55,634 nt of DNA from Sphingobium sp. GTDB lineage: Bacteria > Pseudomonadota > Alphaproteobacteria > Sphingomonadales > Sphingomonadaceae. Positions within the stretch are counted from its first letter, which is position 1; the number at the start of each line of letters is the position of its first letter. The position numbers and the translations under genes were made by a program. Shown piece after piece: positions 33,619 through 41,792 of this stretch. Location of the stretch: assembly GCA_013911745.1 (NCBI GenBank), contig JACESO010000003.1:1-55634 (forward strand), written 5' to 3'. A model generated the notes under the pieces. It was not told the origin of the DNA, made no database searches, and worked only from the letters and a program-made list of their open reading frames with translations.

Positions 33619-34734
33619 TCAGGCTCCCACCAGGCTGGCGGGCGTCGGCGCGCCAAGCCCCTCGACTATGTCCAGAAGTTCCCGCGCGCGATGGGCGCAG
33701 CTGTGGCGCGCCCGTACCGTTTCAAGCCCGCTCCGCGTCAGGCTCTCGCGCAATCCTTCGTCCTGCGCGATCGCGCGCAGGTGCCGCACCATCTCCGCGC
33801 CGTCCCGCGCGTAGAGGAAGTCCTCGTCCGGCCGGAACAGCCCTTCGCTGTCGCGCCAGGGTGCGGACACCAGCGGGATGCCGCAGGCCAGCGCCTCGAA
33901 CATGCGGATGGTCGGGATGCCGGGCAGCAGATCGGCATAATAGCGGCGCGGCACATGCACCGTCGCCAGATGCCGCGCAAAGATGGCGGGCGCGGCGGCG
34001 TTGGCCGCCCAGCCATGATAGCGCACGCCATAGCGGTCCAGCGCCGCGCGGGCTTCATCCGGATAGCGCACGCCATAGATGTCGAGCGGCAGGCCCGCCG
34101 CCTCGGCCGGACGGAACAGAAATTCCTCCAGTTCCGCCGTACGTTCCCCGTCGCCCCAATTGCCGATCCATACGATCCCCTCGCGCGGGGCTTCCTGTGC
34201 GGGCGGATGGAAATGGTGAATGTCGGCCGCTTCGTGCCAGGTCCAGACGAGGCTTCCCCAGCCCCAACTGCGATAGACTTCCGACAAGGCCTCGCCGAAC
34301 GCCAGCACGCCGTCATAGCCCGACAGGTCGAAGGCGCGGATAGCGTCCGGATCGGACACGGCGCGATGATGCGTGTCGTGGAAGAGGAGAGTGAAGCGCG
34401 CGCCCTGCGCCCGCATTCGCCCCAGCCGCGCGACCAGCGACGGCTCGTTCCACTCATGCATGATGACGAGATCCGCGCCGTCGGTCAGCGCCTCTACATC
34501 GGCATCCGCCCCATAGCTTATCGTCCGTAATTCAGCATAGGCGGCGCGGAAGGGCGCCAGCCCCGCGTCGCCATGATCGCGGATCAGGTTGGTGAGGCTC
34601 CAGTTTCCCTCCGGCTCCAGCGCGACGACATCATGGCCGAGCGAGCCGAGTTCGCGCAGCACGCCGCGCAGGAAATGCGCATTGCCATGGTTCCAGCAGG
34701 ACAGCAGCGAATGGGTGAAATAGACGATCCTCAT
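33619..34734 (-). CDS. CgeB-like glycosyltransferase (3 of 3 in tandem)
   Basis: The 371-residue protein starts RIVYFTHSLLSCWNHGNAHF, close in pattern to the other two. It contains a histidine-rich LLFHDTHHRAVSD segment, IVWIGNWGDGERT, and the C-terminal RMFEALACGIPLVSAPW block typical of GT-B donor sites. Its ATG overlaps the stop of the GT4 gene (ATGA 34731-34734). Function is inferred as transfer of a sugar to the same glycan as its neighbours. No membrane segment is visible, so it probably works in the cytoplasm or loosely on the membrane. Confidence 0.78.
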   Translation of the reverse strand: MRIVYFTHSLLSCWNHGNAHFLRGVLRELGSLGHDVVALEPEGNWSLTNLIRDHGDAGLAPFRAAYAELRTISYGADADVEALTDGADLVIMHEWNEPSLVARLGRMRAQGARFTLLFHDTHHRAVSDPDAIRAFDLSGYDGVLAFGEALSEVYRSWGWGSLVWTWHEAADIHHFHPPAQEAPREGIVWIGNWGDGERTAELEEFLFRPAEAAGLPLDIYGVRYPDEARAALDRYGVRYHGWAANAAAPAIFARHLATVHVPRRYYADLLPGIPTIRMFEALACGIPLVSAPWRDSEGLFRPDEDFLYARDGAEMVRHLRAIAQDEGLRESLTRSGLETVRARHSCAHRARELLDIVEGLGAPTPASLVGA

Positions 34735-35816
34735 GCCGCCACCCGATCCTTCAGCCGGTCGTAGAGGCCGGCCATCCGGCTCGCCATCGCGCCCGGCGTG
34801 TAGCGCGTCGCGCGCTCCCGCGCCCGCTCGCCGGCCTCGTGACGGGCGGCGCTGTCCTCGATCATCGCCTCGATGGCGTTGGCGAAGCCGCCCGCGTCAC
34901 ATGCCGGTACGAAGGTTGCTGCTCCGTCCCATAGTTCGCGGAAGGTGGGGATGTCCGAGAGGATGAGCGCGCATCCGGCCGACGCTGCTTCCAACACCGC
35001 CAGACCGAAGGGTTCGTAGAGCGCGGCGGACGCGAAGACCGGCCGCGCGCCCAGATGCTGGGCCAGTTCCGCTTCGCCGAGCGATCCCAGCCGGTGCAAG
35101 GCCTGAAAGGCGGGGCCGTCTCCCTGCGGCGAAAACGATGGCCCCGCCGCCTTGAACGGCACCGTCAGCTTCGCTGCCGCGCGATCCAGCGTGGCGACAT
35201 TCTTGCCTTCGTCCCACAATCGCCCGGCGGTAAACGCCTGATCGTGGGGCGTCAGGGAAGGGCAGGGCAGCGCCCGCCCATTATGCACCGGCATGGGGGC
35301 CACGCCATAGATGCGCCGTACGTCCGCTGCGAAGGCGGCACTAGGCGCAACCGTCAGGCTGGCGTTGCGCAGTCCCTTCGCAATCAGCGCCGTGCGCCAT
35401 CCGAAGTCCGTGGGCATCGGTCCCTTTCGCACGGCCTGCCACCAGCTCGCCACGCAGCTGTGCAGCACGGCGACCACCGGGCAGGGGTAGCGGCCGATGC
35501 TGGCGAGCGCGGGCGTATGCAGCTGCACCAGATCGGCGCGCAGGTCGCCGGCCATCTGCGCCAACCGCTCCTCCGCCGCCACGACCTCCGCTGCATCCTC
35601 AGCGATCCAGTCGAGCGGCAGGCCGGTGTCGATCAGGTCCAGATGGGCGATGGACGCCGCCTTCGCGCGCTGCTCCGCTGACGCAGCCGGTCCCATCACC
35701 GCCAGCGTGACCCGGTAATCGAAAGCGCCCAGCGCCTCGGCCAGATCGACCGAATATTGCCACACGCCGCCTACCGCGTCAGTGGTCAGCAGCAGATGCC
35801 GTTCGCCCGCCATCAT
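34731..35816 (-). CDS. glycosyltransferase family 4-like protein
   Basis: The ATG at 35816 begins MMAGERHLLLTTDAVGGVW and overlaps the epimerase stop (ATGA 35813-35816), giving 361 residues. The N-terminal motif TDAVGGVWQYSVDLA is typical of GT4 enzymes. The C-terminal domain has FTAGRLWDEGKN and ASAALYEPFGLAVLEAASAGC, in which the E-x7-E pair (EPFGLAVLE) is the GT4 nucleotide-sugar signature. It is therefore a retaining GT-B enzyme. Among the four glycosyltransferases of the operon it is the only one with clear GT4 hallmarks and could start or extend the chain. Confidence 0.83.
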   Translation of the reverse strand: MMAGERHLLLTTDAVGGVWQYSVDLAEALGAFDYRVTLAVMGPAASAEQRAKAASIAHLDLIDTGLPLDWIAEDAAEVVAAEERLAQMAGDLRADLVQLHTPALASIGRYPCPVVAVLHSCVASWWQAVRKGPMPTDFGWRTALIAKGLRNASLTVAPSAAFAADVRRIYGVAPMPVHNGRALPCPSLTPHDQAFTAGRLWDEGKNVATLDRAAAKLTVPFKAAGPSFSPQGDGPAFQALHRLGSLGEAELAQHLGARPVFASAALYEPFGLAVLEAASAGCALILSDIPTFRELWDGAATFVPACDAGGFANAIEAMIEDSAARHEAGERARERATRYTPGAMASRMAGLYDRLKDRVAA

Positions 35817-36880
35817 GCACGCTCCGCGATGCGCGCGGGCGCAGCCTCGGCGCGCTGCCGCATCAGCCAGTCCGCAAGGTCCGCCACGCCCTGCCGCCAT
35901 GGCTTGCGCGTGCGCGGACCGATCGCGGAATAGAGCGCGCGCGTGTCCGCGACGAAATAGCGCTGGTCGCCCGCGCGCCAGTCGGCCGCCTCGATTTCGA
36001 TGGGATGCCCCAGATAGTCCCCGATATGGCGGATCAGCTGGCGCAGGCTGACGGCATTATCGATGCCGCCGCCAAGGTTGAACACGCGGCCGGGCAAGGC
36101 GTGGATGTTGCGCCAGAGGCTGAGATAGGCGTCCACCGCATCGCCCACATCCAATATGTCGCGAACCTGGAAGCCGTCGCCGTAAAGGGTGATGGGTCGC
36201 CCCTCCAGCGCGCTGATCAGGAAGTGGGCCACCCATCCCTGATCCTCCGTCCCCATCTGCCGCTGGCCGTAGATGCAGCTCATCCGCAGCACGGCGGTCG
36301 GCACGCCGAAGCTGCGGCCATAATCCAGCACATATTGGTCGGCCGCGCCCTTGGAGCAGCCATAGGGCGTGTGGAAATCGAGCGGGCGGGCCTCGCCAAT
36401 GCCATGGGCGGCGATGGCGGCGTCCTGTGGCACATAGCGGTCGCCATCGAGCGCGAAATCGATATCCTCAAGGCCCCCATAGACCTTGTTGGTCGAAGCG
36501 AAGATGACCGGCGGCGGCGTGGCGCAGCGCCGCGCGGCTTCCAGCAGGTTGAAGGTGCCGAGCGCGTTGACGGCAAAGTCGGCGGCGGGATCGGTCAGGC
36601 TGGTCGTCACCGCGACCTGCGCCGCCATGTGGAACACCGCCTTGCACCGGCCGACCGCGTCCTTCAGCGGCGCTGCGTCGCCCATGTCGGCGATCATCGC
36701 CTCGATCCGCTGCCCGTGCCGCTCCTCCAGCCAGCCGAGGTTGCGCTCGACGCCGGGCCGGGCGAGGGAGTCATAGACGATGACGTCATGCCCTTCGCTT
36801 GCCAGCCGGTCGGCGATGTTGCTGCCGATGAAGCCGGCACCGCCGGTCACCAGCACGGGCCGGGGATCGCCCGCGCTCAC
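35813..36880 (-). CDS. NAD-dependent sugar epimerase (CDP-paratose 2-epimerase-like SDR)
   Basis: I start at GTG 36880, which overlaps the stop of the upstream gene as GTGA, giving 355 residues; the longer open frame upstream is a shadow of that gene. Motifs: TGGAGFIGSN for NAD binding at the N terminus, HMAAQVAVTTSL, ASTNKVYG and YGCSKGAADQYV with the catalytic Tyr and Lys. RMSCIYGQRQMGTEDQGWVAHF is like that of CDP-tyvelose/paratose epimerases. It most likely inverts a hydroxyl on a nucleotide-activated sugar. The exact sugar cannot be read from the sequence. Confidence 0.83.
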   Translation of the reverse strand: MSAGDPRPVLVTGGAGFIGSNIADRLASEGHDVIVYDSLARPGVERNLGWLEERHGQRIEAMIADMGDAAPLKDAVGRCKAVFHMAAQVAVTTSLTDPAADFAVNALGTFNLLEAARRCATPPPVIFASTNKVYGGLEDIDFALDGDRYVPQDAAIAAHGIGEARPLDFHTPYGCSKGAADQYVLDYGRSFGVPTAVLRMSCIYGQRQMGTEDQGWVAHFLISALEGRPITLYGDGFQVRDILDVGDAVDAYLSLWRNIHALPGRVFNLGGGIDNAVSLRQLIRHIGDYLGHPIEIEAADWRAGDQRYFVADTRALYSAIGPRTRKPWRQGVADLADWLMRQRAEAAPARIAERA

Positions 36881-37989
36881 GCCACCAGCCCGCGCGCTTC
36901 GAGTTCGGCCCGCGCCTCCGCCACCCGATCCTCGGCGGTCTGCTCGGCCACCCATTCCGCCAGTTCGGCAAGACCTTCGCTGAAATCCTGCCGCGCTTCG
37001 AAACCCAGCGTCCTTGCCGCCTCGCTCGTGTCGCAGAAGCAATGGCGGATGTCGCCGGTGCGCGCCTTGCCCACGATTTCGGGATCGACATCGTTGCGGC
37101 CCATCGCGGCGGCGAGCGCCTGCGCTACCTGCGTCACCGAACGGTCCTGGCCTGATCCGATGTTGAAGGTGCCGCCTGCCGCCTGCGGCAGTTCCAGCGC
37201 GTCGGCGAAGGCGCGGGCGACGTCGCTCACATGCACGAAGTCGCGGCGCTGCTCCCCATCCTCGAAGATCATCGGCTTTTGCCCGTTCAGCAGCCGGGAG
37301 GCGAAGATCGCCAGCACGCCGGTATAGGGATTGGACAGTGCCTGGCCCGGCCCGTAGACGTTGAACAGGCGCAGGCACACGCCCTCCATGCCGTAGGGCG
37401 CGGTCATGATATGGGTGGTGCGTTCCTGCACATATTTGTTGAGGGCGTAGATGGAAGCGAGGTTGGGCCGCTTCCATTCGGGCGTCGCGACTGGGGTGAG
37501 CGGGCGGCCCTGCGCGTCGGTCGGTTCCCAATTCTTCTGCCCGTCGCGGATCGTCCCGCGCTCGGCATCCTGCACCAGCGCGCCGTCCGCATCGCGATAG
37601 AGGCCCTCGCCATAGATGCTCATGGACGACGCGGTGACGACGCGGCGCACCGGCTTTGCGATCAGCTGCTCGAACAGGACGGCGGTGCCGACATCGTTCA
37701 CAGAGGTGTAGCGTTCCACCTCATACATGGACTGGCCGACGCCCACTTCGGCGGCGAGGTGGACGACGCTGTCGATGCCCTGCAACGCCCGTTCGACCAG
37801 CAGCGCGTTGCGCACGTCGCCCTGGATCAGCTCGACCTCGTTCGGCAGGTCTTCGGGGCGTTCGCCCTTGCCGTGGACCTGCTCGATCAGGCTGTCGAGC
37901 ACGCGCACCTCATGGCCGCGCTCCAGCAGTTCCTGACATACCCTGCGGCCGATGAAGCCCGCGCCCCCGGTTACGAGTATCTTCTCCAC
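36877..37989 (-). CDS. NAD-dependent epimerase/dehydratase
   Basis: Two in-frame GTG codons are possible; AAGGGA is six bases before GTG 37989 but almost touches GTG 37995, so I choose 37989 (370 residues). The protein is an extended SDR: VTGGAGFIGRRVCQELL, HLAAEVGVGQSMYE, TASSMSIYGEG and YALNKYVQE with the Tyr/Lys pair, then RLFNVYGPGQ. It contains a longer insertion near residues 130-165. It is the first gene of the leftward glycan operon and lies next to a stress-type promoter candidate (38071-38096). It supplies a modified nucleotide sugar; which one is unknown. Confidence 0.84.
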   Translation of the reverse strand: MEKILVTGGAGFIGRRVCQELLERGHEVRVLDSLIEQVHGKGERPEDLPNEVELIQGDVRNALLVERALQGIDSVVHLAAEVGVGQSMYEVERYTSVNDVGTAVLFEQLIAKPVRRVVTASSMSIYGEGLYRDADGALVQDAERGTIRDGQKNWEPTDAQGRPLTPVATPEWKRPNLASIYALNKYVQERTTHIMTAPYGMEGVCLRLFNVYGPGQALSNPYTGVLAIFASRLLNGQKPMIFEDGEQRRDFVHVSDVARAFADALELPQAAGGTFNIGSGQDRSVTQVAQALAAAMGRNDVDPEIVGKARTGDIRHCFCDTSEAARTLGFEARQDFSEGLAELAEWVAEQTAEDRVAEARAELEARGLVA

Positions 37990-38070
37990 GCCCACTCCCT
38001 TTGCTGATGGGGATGCTCATGCGGCCGAGGAAGGCATGATGGTCATGCACAGCCGAGCATATGGCGGAGG

Positions 38071-38096
38071 AACATCATCTTCTTCCGCTCGGTTCC
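38071..38096 (-). promoter_or_regulatory. EcfG-type stress promoter candidate (GGAAC-N17-TGTT), leftward glycan operon
   Basis: On the minus strand GGAAC (38096-38092) is followed after 17 bases by TGTT (38074-38071), one base from consensus. The first codon of the epimerase is about 80 bases downstream. The mirror-image promoter at 38258-38283 has the same spacing and the same -10 variant. Confidence 0.45.
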
Positions 38097-38257
38097 GGGG
38101 GGATGATGAAGAAGAACATCGCATGTGTAATGCGGCAAGGATGGCGTAATCAGGATAAGAAGGAATAACATATATTGAAAGCTTCAGTTGATTAATGATG
38201 CAGGTTATTTTTGTTTCGTTATAGTTGCGCAAGGGTTTGATATTGCGTTTCGCAGCT

Positions 38258-38283
38258 GGAACTATGCGTGGCGTGACGATGTT
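38258..38283 (+). promoter_or_regulatory. EcfG-type stress promoter candidate (GGAAC-N17-TGTT), rightward operon
   Basis: GGAAC at 38258-38262 and TGTT at 38280-38283 are 17 bases apart. A start site near 38290 would leave almost no leader before the ATG at 38295 or 38301, which fits the absence of a Shine-Dalgarno there. Confidence 0.45.
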
Positions 38284-38294
38284 GAACGGCATCT

Positions 38295-38933
38295 ATGTTG
38301 ATGCTGTCTCCAGAAAATCGCAGTGCTGTCCTTTCGGGAACGACGTGCCTGCATCTCGTGCGCCACGGCGCGCATGGCGATGTCGGACGCCGGCTGAGCG
38401 GCCGGGCGGAGGCTGGCGGCCTTAGCTTGATCGGTAGCGGGCAGGCGACGCGCGCGGCCATCGCCTTGGGCAGGCTTGATGCCGTCCATGCCAGTCCGCG
38501 CCGGCGCACGCTTGAGACCGCATCCATCATCGCGGCGCAGCACGGCCTGACGGTCGAAGAAGCGGACGCGCTCGACGAGATCGATTTCGGCGCCTGGAAC
38601 GGCGCGTCCTTCGATGCGCTGGCCGACGATCCCGCCTGGCGCGCATGGAACAGCAACCGGGCCACGGCCCCGACCCCCGGAGGAGAAACCATGGTTCAGG
38701 CAGTCAGGCGGGCGGTGGCTCATCTGGAAGGATTGGTGCGGCAGGGCGCGGGCAGGCAAGGCAACATCGCCTGCGTCACCCATTGCGACATCATTCGCGG
38801 CGTCGTTGCGCATTATATGGGGCTCAGCCTCGACAACATCCTGTGCTTCGATGTCGATCCCGGATCGATCACCACGCTGCGCTTCGCACCGGGCGAAACC
38901 CGCGTCACGCGCATCAACATGGTGCCGGCATGA
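38295..38933 (+). CDS. histidine phosphatase family protein (phosphoglycerate mutase-like)
   Basis: The 212-residue protein has the branch-1 histidine phosphatase motifs: LVRHG with the phospho-accepting His near residue 24, ASPRRRTLETA, the acidic EIDFGAWNG, PGGET, and VTHCDIIRGV with the second catalytic His. Such enzymes remove phosphate from sugars, alpha-ribazole phosphate or other small molecules. Here it opens an operon with inositol-3-phosphate synthase, so a phosphatase acting on inositol phosphate or another sugar phosphate is an attractive inference. ATG 38295 or 38301 could start it; neither has a ribosome site, consistent with a near-leaderless mRNA. Its stop overlaps the next ATG (ATGA 38930-38933). 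Confidence 0.83.
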   Translation: MLMLSPENRSAVLSGTTCLHLVRHGAHGDVGRRLSGRAEAGGLSLIGSGQATRAAIALGRLDAVHASPRRRTLETASIIAAQHGLTVEEADALDEIDFGAWNGASFDALADDPAWRAWNSNRATAPTPGGETMVQAVRRAVAHLEGLVRQGAGRQGNIACVTHCDIIRGVVAHYMGLSLDNILCFDVDPGSITTLRFAPGETRVTRINMVPA

Positions 38934-39739
38934 GGATGGCGACATCCGCGACCAAGGAGGACGGCGCGTTGCGCCGCGCGATCGAGGCGCTTGGCCCCTG
39001 GTTTCAGAATTTGCGGATCGGCGGGATCGAAACCGCGCCCGATCATTTCCTGGGCGACTATCCCGCCTTCAAGTTCGCGCGGTTCGAGCCGGCCCTGCCG
39101 CAGGACTTGACCGGCAAGACCGTGCTCGACATCGGCTGCAATGCCGGCTTCTACTCGCTGGAGATGAAGCGGCGCGGCGCGGCGGAGGTGCTCGGCATCG
39201 ACACGGACGACCGCTATCTGGCGCAGGCGCGTTTCGCCGCCGATGCGCTCGGCTTTTCCGACATGCGCTTCGAAAAGCTGTCGGTCTATGATGTCGGGGC
39301 GCTGGGCCGGCGGTTCGATCTCGTCATCTTCATGGGCGTACTCTACCATCTGCGCCACCCGCTGCTGGCGCTGGACCTGATCCGCGAGCATGTGGCGGGC
39401 GACCTGATGCTGTTCCAGACGATGCAGCGCGGGCCGGCAGATGTCCTCCAGGTGCCGGAGGACGCGCCCTTCCATGTCGCCGCTACGGACCAGCCGCCCA
39501 CCTATTTCGACAATCCCGCCTATCCGCGGATGCACTTCATCGAACGGCGCTACGCCGGCGACTGGACAAACTGGTGGGCCCCTAATGCCGCCTGTTCGCA
39601 GGCGATGCTCCGCGCCGCCGGCTTCTCGATCGAAGCGCAGCCGGAGGAGGAAGTCTATCTCTGCCGCGTCGCTCCTGTCCCCTATGCGGACTGGATGGGC
39701 GAGCCGGCGGTCTATCCCGCAAGAGGAAGCAAGCCATGA
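38930..39739 (+). CDS. SAM-dependent methyltransferase (TIGR04290/CmoB-like type)
   Basis: The ATG at 38930 is coupled to the phosphatase stop; an open frame further upstream is a shadow. The 269-residue protein has motif I VLDIGCNAG at residues 65-73, the acidic ribose contact in LGIDTDDRY, and DLVIFMGVLYHLRHP, closely resembling the CmoB/DUF1698 group. The C-terminal half has an NWWAPNAACSQAMLRAAGF segment typical of the TIGR04290 family, which I recall only from sugar gene clusters of unknown product. It probably methylates a hydroxyl of the glycan precursor. It overlaps the following glycosidase-like gene by four bases. Confidence 0.83.
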   Translation: MRMATSATKEDGALRRAIEALGPWFQNLRIGGIETAPDHFLGDYPAFKFARFEPALPQDLTGKTVLDIGCNAGFYSLEMKRRGAAEVLGIDTDDRYLAQARFAADALGFSDMRFEKLSVYDVGALGRRFDLVIFMGVLYHLRHPLLALDLIREHVAGDLMLFQTMQRGPADVLQVPEDAPFHVAATDQPPTYFDNPAYPRMHFIERRYAGDWTNWWAPNAACSQAMLRAAGFSIEAQPEEEVYLCRVAPVPYADWMGEPAVYPARGSKP

Positions 39740-40659
39740 TCGAAGCCGCGATGATCTGGAACGAACCCAACAACAAGTCGCATTGGGATCCGGAGGTCGA
39801 TCCCGACTGGTCGCTCTATGCCGACATGGTGCTCCGCGCCGGCGGGGCGATCCGTGCCGTCAATCCGGCCGTCACCCGCGTGCTGGGCGGCATGTCGCCG
39901 ATCGATCCGCACTGGGTCAACCGGATGCGGGATCATGGCGCGCTTGACGCCGTCGACGTGGTGGCTGTCCATGGCTTTCCGCTCGACTGGAACCTGTGGC
40001 CGATCCACGCCTGGCCCGACAAGATCGCGGAGATCGAGGCGGTTGTGCCCGACAAGCCGGTATGGGTGACCGAAGTCGGCGTCGGCTCCTTCGGCGCGGA
40101 GGAGGTGCAGGTCTTCGGCGTCAATCGCACCGCCGAATTGCTGATCGGCCGGGTGCCGCGCATCTACTGGTACAGCCTCTATGACCTGCCGCAGGAGTGG
40201 GGCGCGACCACCCGCCATCGCGAGGCGGAAGGCTCCAGCTATTATCGCCATTTCTACATGGGCCTCATCCGCGAGGACGGCACGCCCAAGCCGGCGCTGG
40301 ACGATTATGCGAAGGTCGCGGACCGGATGGGCCTGATGCAATGGTTCCATTTCGAGGATCCGCGCCTGGACGATGCCGTCGCCTGGATGAAGCGGCTGGG
40401 CGTCCGGCACCTGCGCACCGGCCTCAGCTGGGCGGACAGTTTCCGCCCCAACGCCATCGACTGGTTCGACCGGCAGATGGAGGCGCTTGAGCCTTTCGAC
40501 GTCACCGTCACCTTCTGCTTCACGCCCGAACATCTGGGCATCGCCCCGCACCACAGCAGCGCCGTGCATGATCCGCAGGCCTTCGCCGATTTCTGCGCCT
40601 GGATGATCGAACGCTACGCCCCGGCGCAGGCTGCGCTGCCGGTCGCCCGCACCGCCTGA
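39736..40659 (+). CDS. glycosidase-like TIM-barrel protein with apparently permuted strand order
   Basis: The 307-residue protein opens directly at IWNEPNN (Glu10), the acid/base motif found on strand 4 of clan GH-A barrels such as GH39 or GH5. Next come VVAVHGF with His79 (strand 6), WVTEVGVGS with Glu113 (nucleophile position, strand 7) and IYWYSLYD (strand 8). After residue 195 come segments that look like strands 1-3: QWFHFED, RHLRTGLSWAD and VTVTFCFTPEH, then a DFCAWMIERY helix that normally leads into strand 4. This is the order of a circularly permuted barrel. The ATG is coupled to the methyltransferase stop and no missing N-terminal part exists upstream. No signal peptide is present, so it acts in the cytoplasm. 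Confidence 0.75.
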   Translation: MIEAAMIWNEPNNKSHWDPEVDPDWSLYADMVLRAGGAIRAVNPAVTRVLGGMSPIDPHWVNRMRDHGALDAVDVVAVHGFPLDWNLWPIHAWPDKIAEIEAVVPDKPVWVTEVGVGSFGAEEVQVFGVNRTAELLIGRVPRIYWYSLYDLPQEWGATTRHREAEGSSYYRHFYMGLIREDGTPKPALDDYAKVADRMGLMQWFHFEDPRLDDAVAWMKRLGVRHLRTGLSWADSFRPNAIDWFDRQMEALEPFDVTVTFCFTPEHLGIAPHHSSAVHDPQAFADFCAWMIERYAPAQAALPVARTA

Positions 40660-40670
40660 CGGAGACTATC

Positions 40671-41792
40671 ATGCCCCAATCCCCCATCAACATCGGCATC
40701 GTCGGGGTGGGCAATTGCGCCAGCTCGCTGGTGCAGGGCCTCACCCATTATCGCGCGGAGAGCAACGATCATCACGGGTTGATGCATTGGGAGATTGGCG
40801 GCTATCGGCCCTGCGACATCCGCGTCGCCGCCGCCTGGGACATCGACCGGCGCAAGGTCGGGCGCGACGTCGCCGAAGCCATCTTCGCCAAGCCCAACTG
40901 CACCCAGACCTTCTGCCCCGATCCGGCGGCATCGGGCACGATCGTCGAGATGGGCCGCATCCTGGACGGCGTCGCGGACCATATGGCGGATCATCCCGAC
41001 GACCGCACCTTCCTGCCCGCCGAAGCGGCGGAGGCGACCCGCAAGAGCGTCGTCGCCCGACTGCGCGCCGCCAAGGTCGACGTGCTCGTCAATTACCTGC
41101 CGGTCGGATCGCAGCAGGCGACCGAATTCTACGCCGACTGCGCGCTGGAGGCGGGCGTTGCCTTCGTCAACGCCATCCCCGTTTTCATTGCCAGCGATCC
41201 CGGCTGGGCGCAGCGCTTCGCGGCGGCCGGCGTGCCGATCATCGGCGACGACATCAAGGCGCAGCTCGGCGCGACGATCGTGCATCGCGTGCTCACCGAC
41301 CTGTTCGCCAAGCGCGGCGTGAAGCTCGACCGCACCTATCAGCTCAACACTGGCGGCAACACCGACTTCCTGAACATGGCGAACCGCAAGCGCCTCAAAT
41401 CCAAGAAGATATCCAAGACCGAAGCGGTCCAGTCCGTTGCTGAAACCCGGCTGGACGACGACAATATCCATGTCGGCCCGTCCGATTATGTCGCCTGGCA
41501 GAATGACAACAAGGTCTGCTTCCTGCGCATGGAAGGGCAATTGTTCGGCGGCGTGCCGATGAACCTGGAACTGCGCCTGTCGGTGGAGGACAGCCCCAAT
41601 TCGGCCGGGGTCGCGATCGACATGATCCGCTGCGCGAAGCTGGCGCTCGACCGGCGGATCGGCGGCCCGATCCATCCCGCCGCCGCCTATTTCTGCAAGC
41701 ATCCCCCGCAGCAGATGACCGACGATCAGGCGCATGAGGCGCTGGAAGCGTTCATCCATGACGGCGCGCGCGTGGCGGTGGCGGCGGAATGA
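40671..41792 (+). CDS. ino1: inositol-3-phosphate synthase (myo-inositol-1-phosphate synthase)
   Basis: The 373-residue length and sequence fit the short bacterial (actinobacterial-type) enzyme. The NAD motif is GIVGVGNCASSLVQG at residues 9-23. Further conserved blocks are VLVNYLPVGSQQAT, FVNAIPVFIAS, GDDIKAQLGAT, QLNTGGNTDF and KSKKISKT, which carry the catalytic lysines and substrate contacts. It converts glucose 6-phosphate to inositol 3-phosphate in the cytoplasm. No phosphatidylinositol synthase or other inositol-lipid gene is adjacent. Its partners are a phosphatase, a methyltransferase and two oxidoreductases, suggesting that inositol or an inosose derivative is being made for the glycan. 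GGAG precedes the ATG, and the stop overlaps the next start. Confidence 0.92.
   Translation: MPQSPINIGIVGVGNCASSLVQGLTHYRAESNDHHGLMHWEIGGYRPCDIRVAAAWDIDRRKVGRDVAEAIFAKPNCTQTFCPDPAASGTIVEMGRILDGVADHMADHPDDRTFLPAEAAEATRKSVVARLRAAKVDVLVNYLPVGSQQATEFYADCALEAGVAFVNAIPVFIASDPGWAQRFAAAGVPIIGDDIKAQLGATIVHRVLTDLFAKRGVKLDRTYQLNTGGNTDFLNMANRKRLKSKKISKTEAVQSVAETRLDDDNIHVGPSDYVAWQNDNKVCFLRMEGQLFGGVPMNLELRLSVEDSPNSAGVAIDMIRCAKLALDRRIGGPIHPAAAYFCKHPPQQMTDDQAHEALEAFIHDGARVAVAAE

Larger units (their letters stand above)
37990..38294. other. 305-base AT-rich divergent intergenic region of the glycan locus
   Basis: This is the only long gene-free stretch in the glycan locus and is visibly more AT-rich than its surroundings, especially at 38146-38250. 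It separates the leftward epimerase operon from the rightward inositol-type operon. It holds two GGAAC-N17-TGTT promoter-like elements facing outwards and an imperfect inverted arrangement of TCTTCTTC and GAAGAAGA around 38078-38117. A 91-codon frame on the minus strand (38017-38292) has no coding character and is not called. AT-rich DNA here could bind nucleoid proteins or hold further regulator sites. Confidence 0.6.

Noticed and set aside
38017-38292. 91-codon frame on the minus strand in the divergent gap
   Set aside because: Codon use is AT-rich and unlike all neighbours, it has no ribosome site, and it would cover both promoter candidates.
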